This document shows, in pieces, positions 11,801 to 26,800 of a stretch of 64,000 nt of DNA (positions are counted from its first letter, which is position 1; every line of letters starts with the position of its first letter). The notes below the pieces were generated by a model that saw only the letters and a list, made by a program, of their open reading frames with translations, did not search any database and was not told where the DNA came from. Both the position numbers and the translations under genes were made by a program. The stretch is from Otatea glauca (Eukaryota > Streptophyta > Magnoliopsida > Poales > Poaceae), in NCBI GenBank assembly GCA_036346275.1, contig CM070713.1, positions 71,912,382 to 71,976,381 on the forward strand, written 5' to 3'.

Positions 11801-14800
11801 GTGAAGGCCACTAGTAGATGCAATCACAACAACCACCAATGCACCCACAAGTGCTGAAGTGGCAGTATAAAATCTACCGCCATGGGATATATAGGGGCAG
11901 TGAATGTACAGGCAACTAGGACAACAAAAAACGACTGTTGAGTCATGCCACGAAGACGAGTCTCCTCGAAATGAACAAAAGCACGTGCCTTCCCCAAAGA
12001 AGCATGGTGAACGAGCCAGTAGGTGAGCACAAACCGGCTCAAACTCTGATTGAAGGCACATTGGGAAGTCATAGAGACGGTCTCCTGCAGAGCAACGGGT
12101 CTCACACAGTAGGGACAAGTCCGACAAACATCCGGTCCCACAGAGTCAACCCGGTGCCCCACTCCAGTGATTTGTTGGTAGAAATTGTCACCAGTGGTGT
12201 CAAGCTACTGGAGAGAGTGTGCCTAGTGTACCACAGAGCGGTAGAGGGCATCACTGCTCGATTAATACTAAGCCTGGACACGCCCCCACATCAGTTGTGA
12301 CAATGGTAGCTTGACGAAATCCATAGAGATGTCAACAGGCATGCTCCTAATGAGGATGGCGATGGCACGAGCTTCATCACCTTGCCACCTTATAGGCATG
12401 AAGGTCAAACTAGTACATTTCCACAGCATCCTCAAATGCAACGACATCAGGGTTAGCCAGGGTAGCACCCACACCAACAAGTGGCCCAGTTGGCGGAGCT
12501 GGTAGAGGAGGGCACAGCCCCTTGCCAGTGAGGTGATCCCAGAGGCACTGGCTGTTGAGGCAGATCCACAGGTGCACATATCACTCCCAGAAGTTCGTCC
12601 AATTAAACACGACCTTCGGTAGTGGGACAGAGAAGCTAGCTGCGTCCATCAGGTCAGTGTAGAAGGCTTTTTGCAAAGGACTATATCAAATGGGGAGCCC
12701 ATCCAGATTGAGGGTGTCAAGGTCCCTGTCAAAACCTCCAAGCTCAATCCCAATGGCCTCGAGTTCGACAACCACTACCTCGACATGAACAGGCTCAAGG
12801 TCGGGAGGGGGACGGGAGCGAAGAAGCAAGTCAAGGAGGCCAGCAGTGCGGCATCAAGATCCGGCACAGGGCACTGATACGGTATGGGGTGACGGATCCT
12901 GCGAGATCTAGTGCAAGATCCGACGTGGGAAGGCGGATCCAGTGCAAGATTCAGTGTAGTCCAGCGCAAGCAGAGTGACGACGGCGGCGGCGCGAGCAAA
13001 GCAAAGGCCGTGGGAGGGCTGGCAGCAGCGCGAGAGAAGAGCAGAGGCGGCGGTGGCCTGAGATTGACCCCTCCCTAACCCTAGCTCTGATACCATGTTT
13101 TGAAATGAACTCTTGTCTATTTTATGAGCCAAAAGGGGCATATAAGCCATGTACAAGGCACAACAAATAGCAGGAAACCCTCTATATTTGACTATTACAA
13201 ATATGATTCTAACAATAACCATACCATGTGACATTAATGAACATGATACTCTTATCATATGTTAATTTATACATATATATCAAGCAGTTCAGACACTAAT
13301 GGGAAATCCATACTGAGACTACGGAAGGAGGTACCTTTGTCACATTTTGAATGGCGGCAGTAAATATCTTCTCAGCTTTTTTGCGGATTGTTTTTTCTTT
13401 CTTGTTATCATCTCTCTCCTTCTCCAGGATTTTTTCTAACGTCTGTTAATATGTTTGTGTAAGAAGCTTGATGAAGTGTTTATATGTCATTTAAGCACAA
13501 CCAGCTAACCTGTATCCTGAAGTCCTTTTCTTTTATGGCCTGCTCATTTGCAGTTTCCGACATAGTTTTCTGACCTGTTAAAGTTGATCAAATTTATAAC
13601 TAGAGCAATCACATATATTAATGCATATGCTTGGGGAAGAGTGTCAAAGTACTTGATTTAAGATCTTCCATCCGCTTCAAAAGGCTTTGATTTTCTTTAA
13701 TAACATCCTCCTTCTCCTTCATCAATGTGTCATGCTTTCTCTACATCATTTAACAGGGTAACATAACTACATAAGCACACAAAAATAATGAACATTTGTC
13801 CTTGCAACAGAAAAAAGAGTGAAAGATCCTAACCTTAATGGAGAAATTGACCTTTTTTAGCTTTTCAGCTTCAAATTTCAGGCCAGCCTACAAATCAAAA
13901 TGCATTATTAATACGACCGAGAGTAAAAAAAGGTAGGAGAGCTATTAAAAGTATAAAGAATTCAGACCTCAACATCATGCAGCTTCTTTTCCCTGGCATC
14001 CAATTCAGACTGACATCCAGCGAACTTCTCCTCCAAATTTCTTATGAAAATTTTCCTCTCAGAAAGAAGATTTTTCGTACTTTCAAGCTCACTTGAATTC
14101 TCTCTCAAGGTTGACTGTTGAATGCAAAAAAATGCACATGTGACAATCATGTATGATGTATCTCAAAGCCCAGCCTTATAAAACCCATGAAATCCAGTAA
14201 TATTCACCAAACAATTAAACTTAAGCCAAGAAAACCATGTTAATCAAGAGAAGTCTGCCAGTGTCATATTGCTAAATGATTTGTGAATGTTTCATGAGCA
14301 TAGATATACTTGTCATGATTATTAGTTTTGTGGATGATCTTGATAAAAAAATCAATCTTTACACTCACTCCAATATGAACCAACATACAAAAGAACAAAG
14401 GGTGAAATTTGATGAGAATAACAAATGGTAAAAGACAAAACGTTCAGGCAACAGACCAAATTCAACAGCCAAGAAAACGAGTACGGAAAAATATTTGAAA
14501 ACAAACAAGCCACTAACTTCGACTGTTGAGAAAACAAACCACTAACTTTGATAATTTGAAGTTCATTCTTCATGGCCTCATGTGTGTTCAAATCGACGCC
14601 TCTACTATTTTCAACCAACTGCAGAAGACATTAAAAGTTGAGAACATAACTTCAACTTAAAAATAGTGAAACCATAAATATATGATAAACAATAGGAATA
14701 GCAAGTTTATAGTGTTGTTCAAAATATTAGGATTTGGGGAAAATACTAGTAAACTTTATTCTAGACCAATTGGGTGAAGAAGCACAAGACGAGGCTAACC

Positions 14801-17800
14801 ATATACATGTATACATTAGCATATAACATGAAAAATGATACACTGCCTGCGCAACATCGGGAGTGCCCATGCTCTGATAAAAATGATACACTGCCTGCGC
14901 AACATCAGGAGCGCCCATGCTCTGTGGATCACCATTGCCTCCTGCCCAGACCTACCCTCTTCTGTGCACACCCACCACTAGGCCACTACACCCACACACA
15001 ATTCATAACACCAGCCACAAGAAGAGAAAACAAGCGTGAGTGCTCCCACCACTCCTTTGGCAACACTGCCCCCACAACCCCACCTAATTTACAGTGTGAA
15101 GCTGCTTGCAGAAAATTGCAGCTCAGCATTTGAGGGATTGCTCCCTCCAGTTCGAAAAGAACGTCATCTTTTGACCTGGTATGGTCTGAAAGGTACAACA
15201 TTGACTGTTAAAGTTTTATTCTTAATTGTTAGCAATAAATATAACTACGATCATTGTTATTAAGTCATCGATGACTAATCCACGATTAGCCACGACTAAT
15301 CGTGCTTTCCTAGCCATGCGACTCATGGCCCACGCTTCAGAGAGATGACACATATATATATACATGGAATGGAGTGTTGAACCCTAAATCCTCCTGCCCC
15401 CGTCCAGCCGTCCGGCGGCCTGTCGGAACCGCCTCCGCCTCGACGGCGCCCCTGCGCTGTCGCCTCCAGCCACGGCTCGACCCCGCCCCTACTTTTCCGC
15501 CTCCACCTCCGGCCCCCACAACGGCCTCCGCCCGAGCGGCTTCAACCTCCGCCTTCGGCCCCGCCCGAGCCGCTCCGTCTCTGCCTCCGCTGCTCTGTCT
15601 TCACCCGTCTATGTAACTGTTAGTGATCTATATATGCCACAGGTACCATGGCACTAGAACAGCTGTCGAGACTAGTCACGAATATTCGGTCGACTAGTCG
15701 CCCAAGTCAGCAAGTTCGCCCCCCTAGTGACTCGACTCGACTTTACGACTTAATAACCTTGACTACGATGACAACATTTCTGACATTAATTATGCCCATG
15801 TCATTTTCTCTTGGACAGTCCCAATCAGGGAAATTTCTACCAATGGATCCCAGTATATTTTGCAACTGGCCAAAAAAAATAGTCAAATTTGAATCTAACT
15901 TATAAATTTGGAATAAAGGCACAAGTAACAACAGTATCGCTAGCCTAGGGTTAAGCTCCCTCCCCTCCCTCCCTCCCTCCCTCCCTCTCTCTCTCTGCTT
16001 CTTTACAATATGATCTGATGTGTAGGTCCCACAGGTGAAAAGGATAAATGAAAGAAGCACACAAACTTGGTGGTCACATGGTTTGAACTTCGAACTCACA
16101 ACCCCCCTCGCACAAGCTAACCCACTTACCACATGGACAGTTGCTTGTTCATTCTTACATAAAGGTTGCAGATGCCTTTATTCCGTAATCTTAAATTTAA
16201 AATCCAAAACAAAAAAATTGCCGAATTTTCAGGTAACCAGCGGTTACAGGAAAAAAGATACATTGGAGTTATCTCCCCAAATCCCAATATCTGCCAATAT
16301 ATAGAATTATAGATGGTCGAAGTTGAAAAGGTTTGACCAGCACAGATGTAAAATCGACGATCTTTATAGACAGGACAGGAGGGAGCACTAGTTTTTTTGG
16401 ATTGATTTAAGAATTACATAATTGCACTTCAATAAAACCAAAGATACATAATGGTGAGTTAAATTATAATGGTAGCAAAATGGCCATAACATACCTCAGA
16501 AATCCTTTGGTTGAGATTTGTTATTTCGGTCTTCTGCATTTCAAGTTCTTTTTTACATATTTCAGCATCTACCTCCCTCTCCAGTAAAAGATTATGCAGC
16601 CTTTCAACTTCCATTTTAGCATTTTGAGCTTCATCACGGAATTTCTGCGCCCAGGAAATAAATAAGCGAATGACAAAGCACATCCAGACATGGGCCATAA
16701 AAGAAACAAACAAGGCAACATTATTTAGCTCACCTGACATTCTTCAAAATTGTGTCTGTTCTCCTCCCTAAGCTGTATGTTGCTTTCACGAAGCAAATTA
16801 ATTTCTCTCACCTGAGGTATAACCCATTTCAAAGACAAAAGAAGAATAAGCTACAAATATAGGGATAAAAAACAACTATAAAATCAAGCAAAAGCAATGT
16901 AGCACATGTGATGGAAATCCAACAGATAAGGACGGCACCTGGAGCTGCAGTGACTTGAATTCTTCATCCTTGAACATTGATGTTCTTGCACTATCAGCTT
17001 GACTGCGGAGCAAATCCTGTGCCTCCTTGGTGGACTTCGATGCACTTTCCAGCTATATTAGCATGAGAATAAAATATGGCAGATTAGCAATAATACAATC
17101 AACTTGAGACACTTCAAGCTTCAAGGGCAGAAACAATTTCGCATGTTCCATCCAATACAACCACTTTCACACAAAACTTGCCAATCATATAGCCAAAAAT
17201 CAAGTATAAAGATGCAGTTCTCACTCCATAAAAAATAAAGAGATCAAACCACATCACACAAGACGTGCCAACAAGTAATCATATAGCTGAAATCAAGTCT
17301 AAAAATCAGTTCTCACTTCATGCAAGACAAACAGATTAAACCAGGATACTTAGCCTGCAGAAAGTGCAGAAACAAAACTTAAATGCAGCTCTCACCAGTT
17401 TAAGCTGGTTTAAGCACTAGGATCATCAGTTTAAGTGGGAGAAAAACATAAGATTGGTTATGTACCACCTACAAAAAGTGCAGAACCACATATGATGGTC
17501 ATGCACCCTGCATTGGAGGAGTCATAGGTGACAATTAGGCAAATAAGACAAGTTGGACAAGTAATTGCTACCAGGAGTCAGTGCCGTCTGAGGATGGCTT
17601 CATGATGAGCTGAGCAGAAAAATACCAAATGGGTTGGACTTTAAAAACTTTTAGGTATGGATAATCCATGTGATTGTCTTATGGGCTGAATTGAGGAAAA
17701 CAAAGTGACAAAATAACTAAGCTGGCATACAGGCGACAGTAGGGGGCAGTCCTAGTCACCGTCCACAACAGTTTCTAATTATATGACCAACAAGATAAAT

Positions 17801-20800
17801 GCATAAGTCCAGAACTATAGTCTGCAGTAGTTTAAGCAGTGCAACTCATTGCCCATGTGCACTATAATTTCAAAAGCATTTTGAATAAGTACAGACATAC
17901 AACAGGTTCAAGCATAACATACTTCTATCTGAAGCCGTGACTTCTCCTGTTTAAGCAACGATATCTCTGTTTCTGCCTGAAATCATCAAAAGAATAAATA
18001 CCAACCCCATAAGAAGTAAAGGAGTGATACAAAAAAAAACTACTGAATCTAATACTCACTATTTCTTTTGATCTGCGAAGGTAGCTGATGACGCTATGTA
18101 AATCATTCTCTCCATGTGAGTCGGTGTGTTGTGATGAAAGCCCAGCAATACTTCGTTCTTTCTCAGCTAATCGAATGTGCAAAGCTTCTAGTTGATTGTG
18201 TAGAATTCTATTCTGCGCTCATCATAAAAAAGAAATCATGAAATAAATATGTCACCAAAGTAATTCAACATCATTAATTACACAAAGAATAGCAAGGAGA
18301 TTACTGGTATCAATTGACCGTAACTTATTCTCTACATACGTAAAAACAATGGAAGGGCATTTTACAAAAGTGGGATAGCAGTGAATGCAGGTGACAAACA
18401 TGTGCCCACATATTCTGGGATATCCCTAGTTGAAGTAGGAAGAAAACAAAATTATTTATGTTAACTCATTACCACCAATAACAATTTCAAGTTAGACTGC
18501 CACCAATTAACCATTTCAAGTTAGACTACCGCAAATAACCATTTCAAGTTAGGGTTTTAATTAGACTTAAATCTTTAGACCAAAAACATGGGTAACATAG
18601 CTTTCTCTTGCAAATGGATTAAAAATAAGCATAACAATTTCAATGGACATATGATATAGGCAGCTGTTTAAGAATACGTTAATGTCTAACAAGCATGTAC
18701 TTAATATTAAATAACTATAACATATTTGCCTGACCAGAACAGCTTTAGACCTATGAGTCTAATCACATGATTAACATGGTATTCTCTTGAAGATGAATTA
18801 AAAATATGGTATAAATTTCGATGAAGAAATATTCTCTTTCAGAGTTGAGACGTCAACAACTTTTATACACGTTCCTAAGAGAGTTCTCAAAAAAAATTGC
18901 ACGAACCCCCAGTGGTGATTGGTGAAGCAACCGGTTGACAGGCCCAATAACTTGCTAAATCTAAACATTATCACTAAATAAAACATATTCATGTTTACGT
19001 TCTGGATACTAATATAAAGACATGCATCCCAAAGCGCACTTCTAAACCTCCATAAGTTCAACACCCATTGTGTAATTAATTAAACAATGTCGAAACGAAA
19101 CCGATCAACTCTTGTATCCACCCAAGTAACTAATCGTTTGTACTACCTCTATAGAACAATTTAACTAAATTCACTAACACCCCAGAAAACTTGTTTACTT
19201 GTTCGCAACAGTACAACCAAAAGAATTGCAAAAAACATGCTTGATCAAGGATAATACATCATCAAAATGCACATGACACTAGCATTAAGCCACAATACTA
19301 AACAAAGAATAACGATAATAGATTAAATATCTCCTTATGTGAGTCACATAACATAAAGATGGGAAACAACAGTATACTTGGGCTAAAACCATGCAGGATT
19401 AAACACAAAAACATTATGAAACGAGAAATTGCTTAAATAATAAAAGTTAAGAATAATTAGATTCCAATATCTGTAAGCTAAAAAACCTGATCATTTAGCT
19501 CATTATACTTCCGCAGGGCCTCATCCTTTTCTTTCAGCAATTCTATCTTTTCTCGCTCTCCAAATGTTCTTAGAGCATCCTGAAGATATTGCAATACAGA
19601 TGAGAGTAGGAATCCTAATCCTAATAGGATTAGTCTAGGAATCCCTGTCCTATAGGATTAGGATATGAATCACCTCTTTCTCAACACAAGGAATTTCCTA
19701 GAACAGGAAAATAACATTAGAATTTAGAAGAGACACCAGCAGCCAGCCTCCTACTACCAAAACAATTACCAACTACAAAAAGGCTGGATAAATGACTCAG
19801 ATGGTAAGTACATCTTAAGAAACTTTTTGAGGCTATTTGGTTCATTGCCGGTTGTCACAACTTTTTGTGCCAAAAGTGTGCTTGGCAAGCCACAGACTTC
19901 ATGGCAGCCAATCAGTCACCACATTTGTAGTAATTTTCGGGCTTTTTGGCTACAACATGAGTCTATGAAGAGTGGGGCAAGAGCTACAAAAGTGTGGGAC
20001 ACCGCAACTGAGCTTGCGAAACACGCTAGCCATAAAAAAAATCAAATTCCTTTAAGTCTAGCAAAACTTCGGCCACAAACCAAACACCCCTTTTGACCAG
20101 TCACTGCCAAAGACACGAAGAATATATGATCTACAAAATCATAGCCCAAAATAAAATAACAGAAATGTTCAAACAAGTTAGTGTCAGTGTAATTTACATT
20201 TTCAGCCTTTTGTGCATCTGCTGTTTGACGAAGCATTGCGATTTCCTGCTGCAATGTAGATAGTTGCTTAGAAGTATTTGTCAGCTCCTGTATTGTTTCA
20301 GATTGCAGGATAACCTACAGAAGATAGATGTAAATAGATGTCACATCATAAGTGGAGGCACCCCTTATTCTCGAGGAATACAGTAAGTATAAAACCTCAC
20401 GTATATCAGGGTACATAAGTTATAAGTGTGTAAAAGCAAGGTAAAAAGGATGAATCAATCGTGTAAAATTAATGTGTCACTGACTTTATCATAGAAGGTA
20501 CAAGCCTGTCAAGGGTAACAAGTAACAAGTAACAACTATTTGGTATAGATTTGCCATTACACCCTCCGGTCACAAATACATGTTTTGGACATAACACGTC
20601 TCTAAAACACAACTTTGACCACGTCATTCTATTGTAATTATGTAATATATTTATAAAACCCAATAAAATTGTAATATTATGAAAGTACTTTTCGAGACAG
20701 ATCTACACATGATTTTCATGTATCCAATTTAAATATTTAAAAAGATATTGATAGTCAAAGTTTAGAAAGTTTTGCGTGCACCTATGCCCAAAACAACATG

Positions 20801-23800
20801 TATTTGTAACTAGAGGAAGTACTATTTATGTAAAGGGTATAAATGTTTAGCAACTTAATATGCATTACTCCTTGAAATCCCTGCAAGTGGTGATTGAACA
20901 TTAACTTATGTAGTGTTTTGTCATATAAACATCACAAGCTGAAAGATTGGAATGGTATTTCATGAAAACTACTACTTGATCACAGAAGCTATAATCTGTT
21001 ATTATGTGGTATCCAAACAAAACAGTTGCAATGTTCGAAAATTAGATAACAAACATGCAGAGACTTAAAACGGTTCACTAGATGACACTGATACATGTCA
21101 AGTAGAAATTGAATGGAGATAGCAATATTAAACAAACATTTTTGCAACACATTATACCATCTTTTATTTACTTGAGGAGAACATTTGTTTAATTTTAAAG
21201 GAAAAGTGACTAAGCATACTTTCTTTGGGAAATTTCAGCAGTAACATCTTTTATTTACTTGAGGAGAACATTTGTTTAATTTTAAAGAAAAAATAAAAAA
21301 GTGACTAAACATACTTTTTTTGGGAAGTTTCAGGAGTTTCCTACAACTACATTAGTGAACGCTTACACCTTACACATGAAATAGCAGAACCTAAGAGTGC
21401 CCTCATGAAACAATGATCGACAGCTGATTGACAAATAACAATAGAAAAATCTCTTCTTTTTTCAGAATATGTTAGCCCAGAATGATAGGGGCTCCCCCTA
21501 CAATCTCCACCCTCCATGCCGAACACAACAGCCTAAAAGGACACCAGAAAGTTTTTCTAGGTTTGCTTATGGACAAACATTTAGTTAGCTATTCTCAAAT
21601 TAAATTTACTAATGAGTAAAAAGAGAGATGGGGTAATTTTACTCATAGCCCAAGAAGATATACCTGTCGCTCATAATTGTCTTGAGCGCTACGCCAACGT
21701 TTATACTGCTCATCAAGAGCACTCTTTGAGGAAGCCAATTCAATTTCTAAATTTTCAATCTGTGCTCTGTTAAGAGGAACAGCAAAAAAATAGTATCAAC
21801 CAACTCTAGAAGAAAAGCCTCTCCCTGCCTCTTTATAGGGTGTCCAAATGCTTACACTTTCTGGGAAACTTCATTTCTCAGAATTGAAATGTCATTCATG
21901 AGAGTAGTGACGGCCTTCTCTTTAGCTTCAATTGCCCTGGCAGCTTCTTCACACTTCATCACATAGCCCTTCTCCATTTCAGACAACTTGGTCCTCAACA
22001 TAGCAATCTCATCTTCCAAGATTTTCTTGGCAATCTCAAACTAAAAATAAATATGAAAATTCATGTGCACATCTAGTAAAGGTACACAAGGCTTCATTGG
22101 AAAATATAAATTATTTCAGTACCTCAGTTTTGTAATCCTGATGTGCAGATTCCATTTGCTTCAATGCAACTTCATTTGAGTTTGCAATTTCTTTGTACTG
22201 TGAAAGAATTTAAGTATGACATCAAAGCGGTCAGGCAATAAATGGATTTGTAAAATAAGGCACACTGGAAGGAAAAATTACAGCAGACGCCACTCTGCTC
22301 GAATTTCAATGCATCATGCTCTCCTACTCTACAGAACAGAGCAATCAAGCCCTTATGTCCATCTTTCTAACGGAAATACAACTACTTTTGTCAATGGCAT
22401 ACAAGAGTATTCTCACATTCCCGAGAAGAAAATATTTTTTTACGTGGCATTTTCAACACCACACAGCAGGCCCTTGTTCCTGCTATTGTTGCAGTCAAAC
22501 CTCTCCTATTTGCGAACACATCGATATGCAATTTGAATCTCACATTGCAGATATTGGCATGCATAATCAACCTCCAACCAGATCCATAGACAAGATCAAA
22601 CCTATCAAGGGTGACTACAAAACTGTCATATATGCTGAACTAAGGACTAAGGTAATCAACTGGGGGACCAAAGTTGTCCCAGTTGCATGCAGCACGGATA
22701 GCTATTCTCTAATAGCGAAGGGGCAATCTTTTGCCTTTATAACAGCCACATCATTCCCATCGGGTAAACTAAGGGAAGTGGCTAATGGCAAATAATCATA
22801 TGGTACAAGGTCATGTAAAGTATGGTGCCCCCGTTTTGCGTTACTGAGACGGACAAGAGGGAGGGAGGGGAGCACCTGGTCCATATAGCTTTTATTAGCC
22901 TGTGCTTCCTCCTTGTATTTTTCCAACTCCTCTTTCAGCTGGAATAGCTCATCATTCTCCTGCAGGAATGATGAAACACCAAGTATAAAATGAACAGCAA
23001 CCAACTGAGCATTGAAATAATCCACAATTTGCACCAATAGAAGCTGCATAAAAGAGCATATGACAGTAGGAGACATAATTTCCAGATGGATAAGATTCAG
23101 TGCTAGCCCAAAAAATACAAATACATGGACTTTTTCAATAGACCGTGGCACATTGACCATTCACATGGTAAAAGATGAGCATAGACACAATATTAAAAGG
23201 ATAGCAGAAGAAAACTAACCTCAGTTGCTGATGAGTTGTCACGACCACCATCCCTAAAATTGATCTAACAGAATAACAGCACAATCAGATGAAGCCTTAT
23301 ATGATCTAACTTAAAATGTACTCCAATCTCAGAAAACGGGAAAAGAATAGTGCATGTTTTTAATAGTAATAGATAAAATAAACAACAAATTTGAGATTGA
23401 TTTGTAAAGGAAAAAAATATAGATATCACTGCTGAGAATCTTGACATAGTGTTCAGAGTGACCCTTGGTGGTGTAACGAGGTAGTGCAAAAGGCTATCGA
23501 GGAAAAGAAGGCATGCTACAAGCATATGCAGTATGATAGGAGCGACGACAACATACATAAGTATAAAGCAGCCAAAAAGAGTGCAAAGAAAGCACTAAGT
23601 GAGGCATGAGGCAAGGCTTATGAGGATCTTTATCAGAAGTTGGGTACAAAGGGGGGCGAGAATGACATCTACAAGATGGCTAGACTCCAAGAAAGAATGA
23701 CAAGGGATTTCAACCAAGTTAAATGCATCAAAGACAACACTAATAGACTTCTGGTGAAGGACGACGAGGTCAAGAAAAGGTGGAGAACTCCTTTGACAAG

Positions 23801-26800
23801 TTGTACAACGGAGACAACAGGAATAGTATGAACTGAATGATTCTTTTGATGACACCAATAGGCGATTCGTTTTAAAAATTCAAGAGTGAAGAGAGGCCTT
23901 AAAAAGGCCGAAAGTAGGTAAGGCGTTGGGGCCTGATAACATTCCTATCGAGGTGTGGAAATGCCTTGGAGACATGGCGATCATTTAGCTAACTAAATTG
24001 ATTAATAGCATTTTTAGGTCGAACAAGATGCCGAACAAGTGGCGAAGAAGCACATTAGTGACAATTTTCAAGAATAAATGAGACATCCAAAGTTGTACTA
24101 ATTACAGAGGAATTAAGCTCATGAGCCCCATAATGAAGCTTTTGGAACGAGTAATTGAGCATCATTTAAGAAGAGCGACTAGCGTGACGAAAAACCAATT
24201 TGGTTTTATGCCTAGGAGGTTGACCCTAGAGGCAATTTGATGAAGAGGTATAGGCAGAAAAAGAAGGATCTACACATGGTGTTTATCGACTTAGAGAAAG
24301 CTTATGACAAAGTGCCAAGAAATGTCATGTGGTGGGCGCTTGAAAAGAAAAAAGTCCCAACAAAGTATGTTACCTTAATCAAGGATATGTACAACGATGT
24401 TATAACTAATGCCAGAACATGTGATAGCTATACCAGTGACTTTCCTATTAAAATCGGACTACATCATGCCCCATATTTTTGCCCTAGTGATGGAAGAAGT
24501 CACACAGGGCATATAAGGAGAGATTCCTTCCGTATGCTTTTTGTTGATGATGTGGTGCTGATTGATTAGAGTAGGGAAGGTGCTGATAGAAAACTTAAGT
24601 TGTGGAGGAAGACTTTAGAATCAAAGGGTTTTAGACTTAGTAGGACTAAAACTAAGTATATGAGGTTTGTTTTTAGTGATGCTATGGCAGGTGATGGAGA
24701 TGTTAGTCCGAATGAAAAAGTGGTGCCCAGGAAGGAAACTTTTCGATATTTGGGATCGATGCTACAAAGTTACAGCGAGATTGATAAAGATATGAACCAC
24801 AGGATACAAGCGGGGTGGTTGAAAGGGTAAGTTCTATAGGACGGCGATTACACCTGCGATGTTGTATAGAGCGGAATATTGGACAACAAAAAACAACATT
24901 TACATATGATAAGCGTAGCAAAGATGCGGACGCTACGATGGATCTGTAGTCATACAAGGCGAGATCGAATCCGCAATGATGATACACGTGATAGGGTTGG
25001 GGTAGTACCAATTGAAGAAAAGCTTGTCCAACATCGTCTATGATGGTTTGGACATCTCCAATGGAGACCTCCTGAGGCACCAGCGCGAAGTGGAATTTTA
25101 AATCGTTTCAAAAACATGAGAGGCAGAGGTCGACCGAGAATGATGTAGGATGAACTAGTTAAAAGAGACTTGAGGGATTGGAATGTTTCCAAAGATTTGG
25201 CGTTGGATAGGAGTGCATGGAAGTTAGCGATCCACATACTAAAACCATGACCCAAGATTGAAGGTTTAGGGGTTTTATTGACTTTGATTAGGTTTCTTTC
25301 CTACCCTACCCCAACTTGTTTGGGACAAAAGGTTTGATTGTTGTTGTTGTTCATAGTGGCCCTTTTGGGCAATCTACCATGCACAAGACCTGACACCCAA
25401 TATTGGATATAGACTTACAACATCTATATCAGCGATAACATGAAACCTAAATTTTGTTCTTTCATTGTGCATATATTTTGGAAACTATCATTATAAGAAT
25501 CTGAACTTTGCAAGGCCAATGTACCATATTCCTGCATTTGTCCATCAATTCACTATTTCACTAGTAACTATGTGTTATGAAGAATTGCACTCTGATCACT
25601 AGTAGAGGACAGAATGTTCTATTTATCTAAGCTATGATATTTTACTAATGACAAATCTAGAAACTGCCGAAGATTATCAATAGCAAATAAAATATAACCA
25701 ACTTTTTTGCATATGAAGTTTTCAACATCACGGTTTTAGACTTGATAGTACCTACCTTTCTTGTTTTGAGCTTCACCTCCAAATCAGAACACTTCGCCTA
25801 CAAAAAAATATTTAAGTTAAAATAGTCAGATGATGCCCTTGCAATCTTGATACAAAACTACCTGTACAAACCTCTGCAACAGCAGCCCTCGATTCAGCAT
25901 TAGAAGCAGCTTTCCATGAGCTCTGTAGCTCTCTTCTCATATCCTCAACTTGCTTCATGCAGCCGTCAAAAGCATTTTTCTTATCAAGTGTCAGGACACG
26001 AACATGATCCCGTTGCTCTTGAAGCTCCTTTTTAAGTTCAGCCCAATCCCTCTACAAAACCATTTAAATTTAGAGAACCAGAAAAGGGTAGAATTCAAGG
26101 AATAAATCAAGCAACACCTTCCTAAAAGAAACAGATTACCCAAAAAAACATGCAAGATACCTCATGCTTTTGCTAACAATCATAATATTCTAAAATATTT
26201 TCAAATGTCTGAATGTGAGAGCAGTGGACCAAATTGTTTAGTCGACAGACAACAAAAGCCAAAGTAGAATTGGCGAACCACAAGGAACAGGCAAGCTAAT
26301 AAACATCATCCAAAAGTAGTAAAGCATAATGCTGCCAAAATAGGAATCTTACTTCTAGTCGCTTGATGTACTCCTCGTGATTTCTCCTTTCCCTAGCCCT
26401 TGCATTCTAAATTGTTCACAGGTTAACAGAGAGGTACACAAATTTCAAGCATTTCCATGACTCATCTAAACACAGCATACCTCTTGAACCTCCTCGGTGG
26501 TATGTATTGTGTCAATGGTGGCCTGCAATAAAGAAGAAAAAATGGTAAAAAAGAGTGACAGGAAATCTAACAAAATGCATTGAAAACTGCTAAGTGCTTG
26601 AATATGTACTTGCAGCAAGAGCACCTCGTAATCAGTTATAGATAGTAAAAGATAAAATTTCAAGAAAAGAGAAGTACTGTGTTGGCTCAATACAAAGTGA
26701 AGAGACAATGAAAAAAATATTATTTACATAGGCAAGAGACAATTATAATAATTCAGATTACTTAGCTCTTTAGTCACTTATTGTATCTCGAAACATAAAG

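Noticed and set aside
11786..12579. Several overlapping open frames read as novel small proteins
   Set aside because: They coincide with degraded Copia gag next to a primer-binding site and LTR-like sequence inside a NUA intron.
15374..15616. Proline/alanine-rich open frame in a NUA intron
   Set aside because: Low-complexity, GC-rich, lies within a probable non-autonomous transposon, and shows no domain.
22216..22795. Two overlapping plus-strand open frames in a NUA intron
   Set aside because: No recognisable homology and normal intron position between exons 22123-22197 and 22876-22959; chance open frames are likely.
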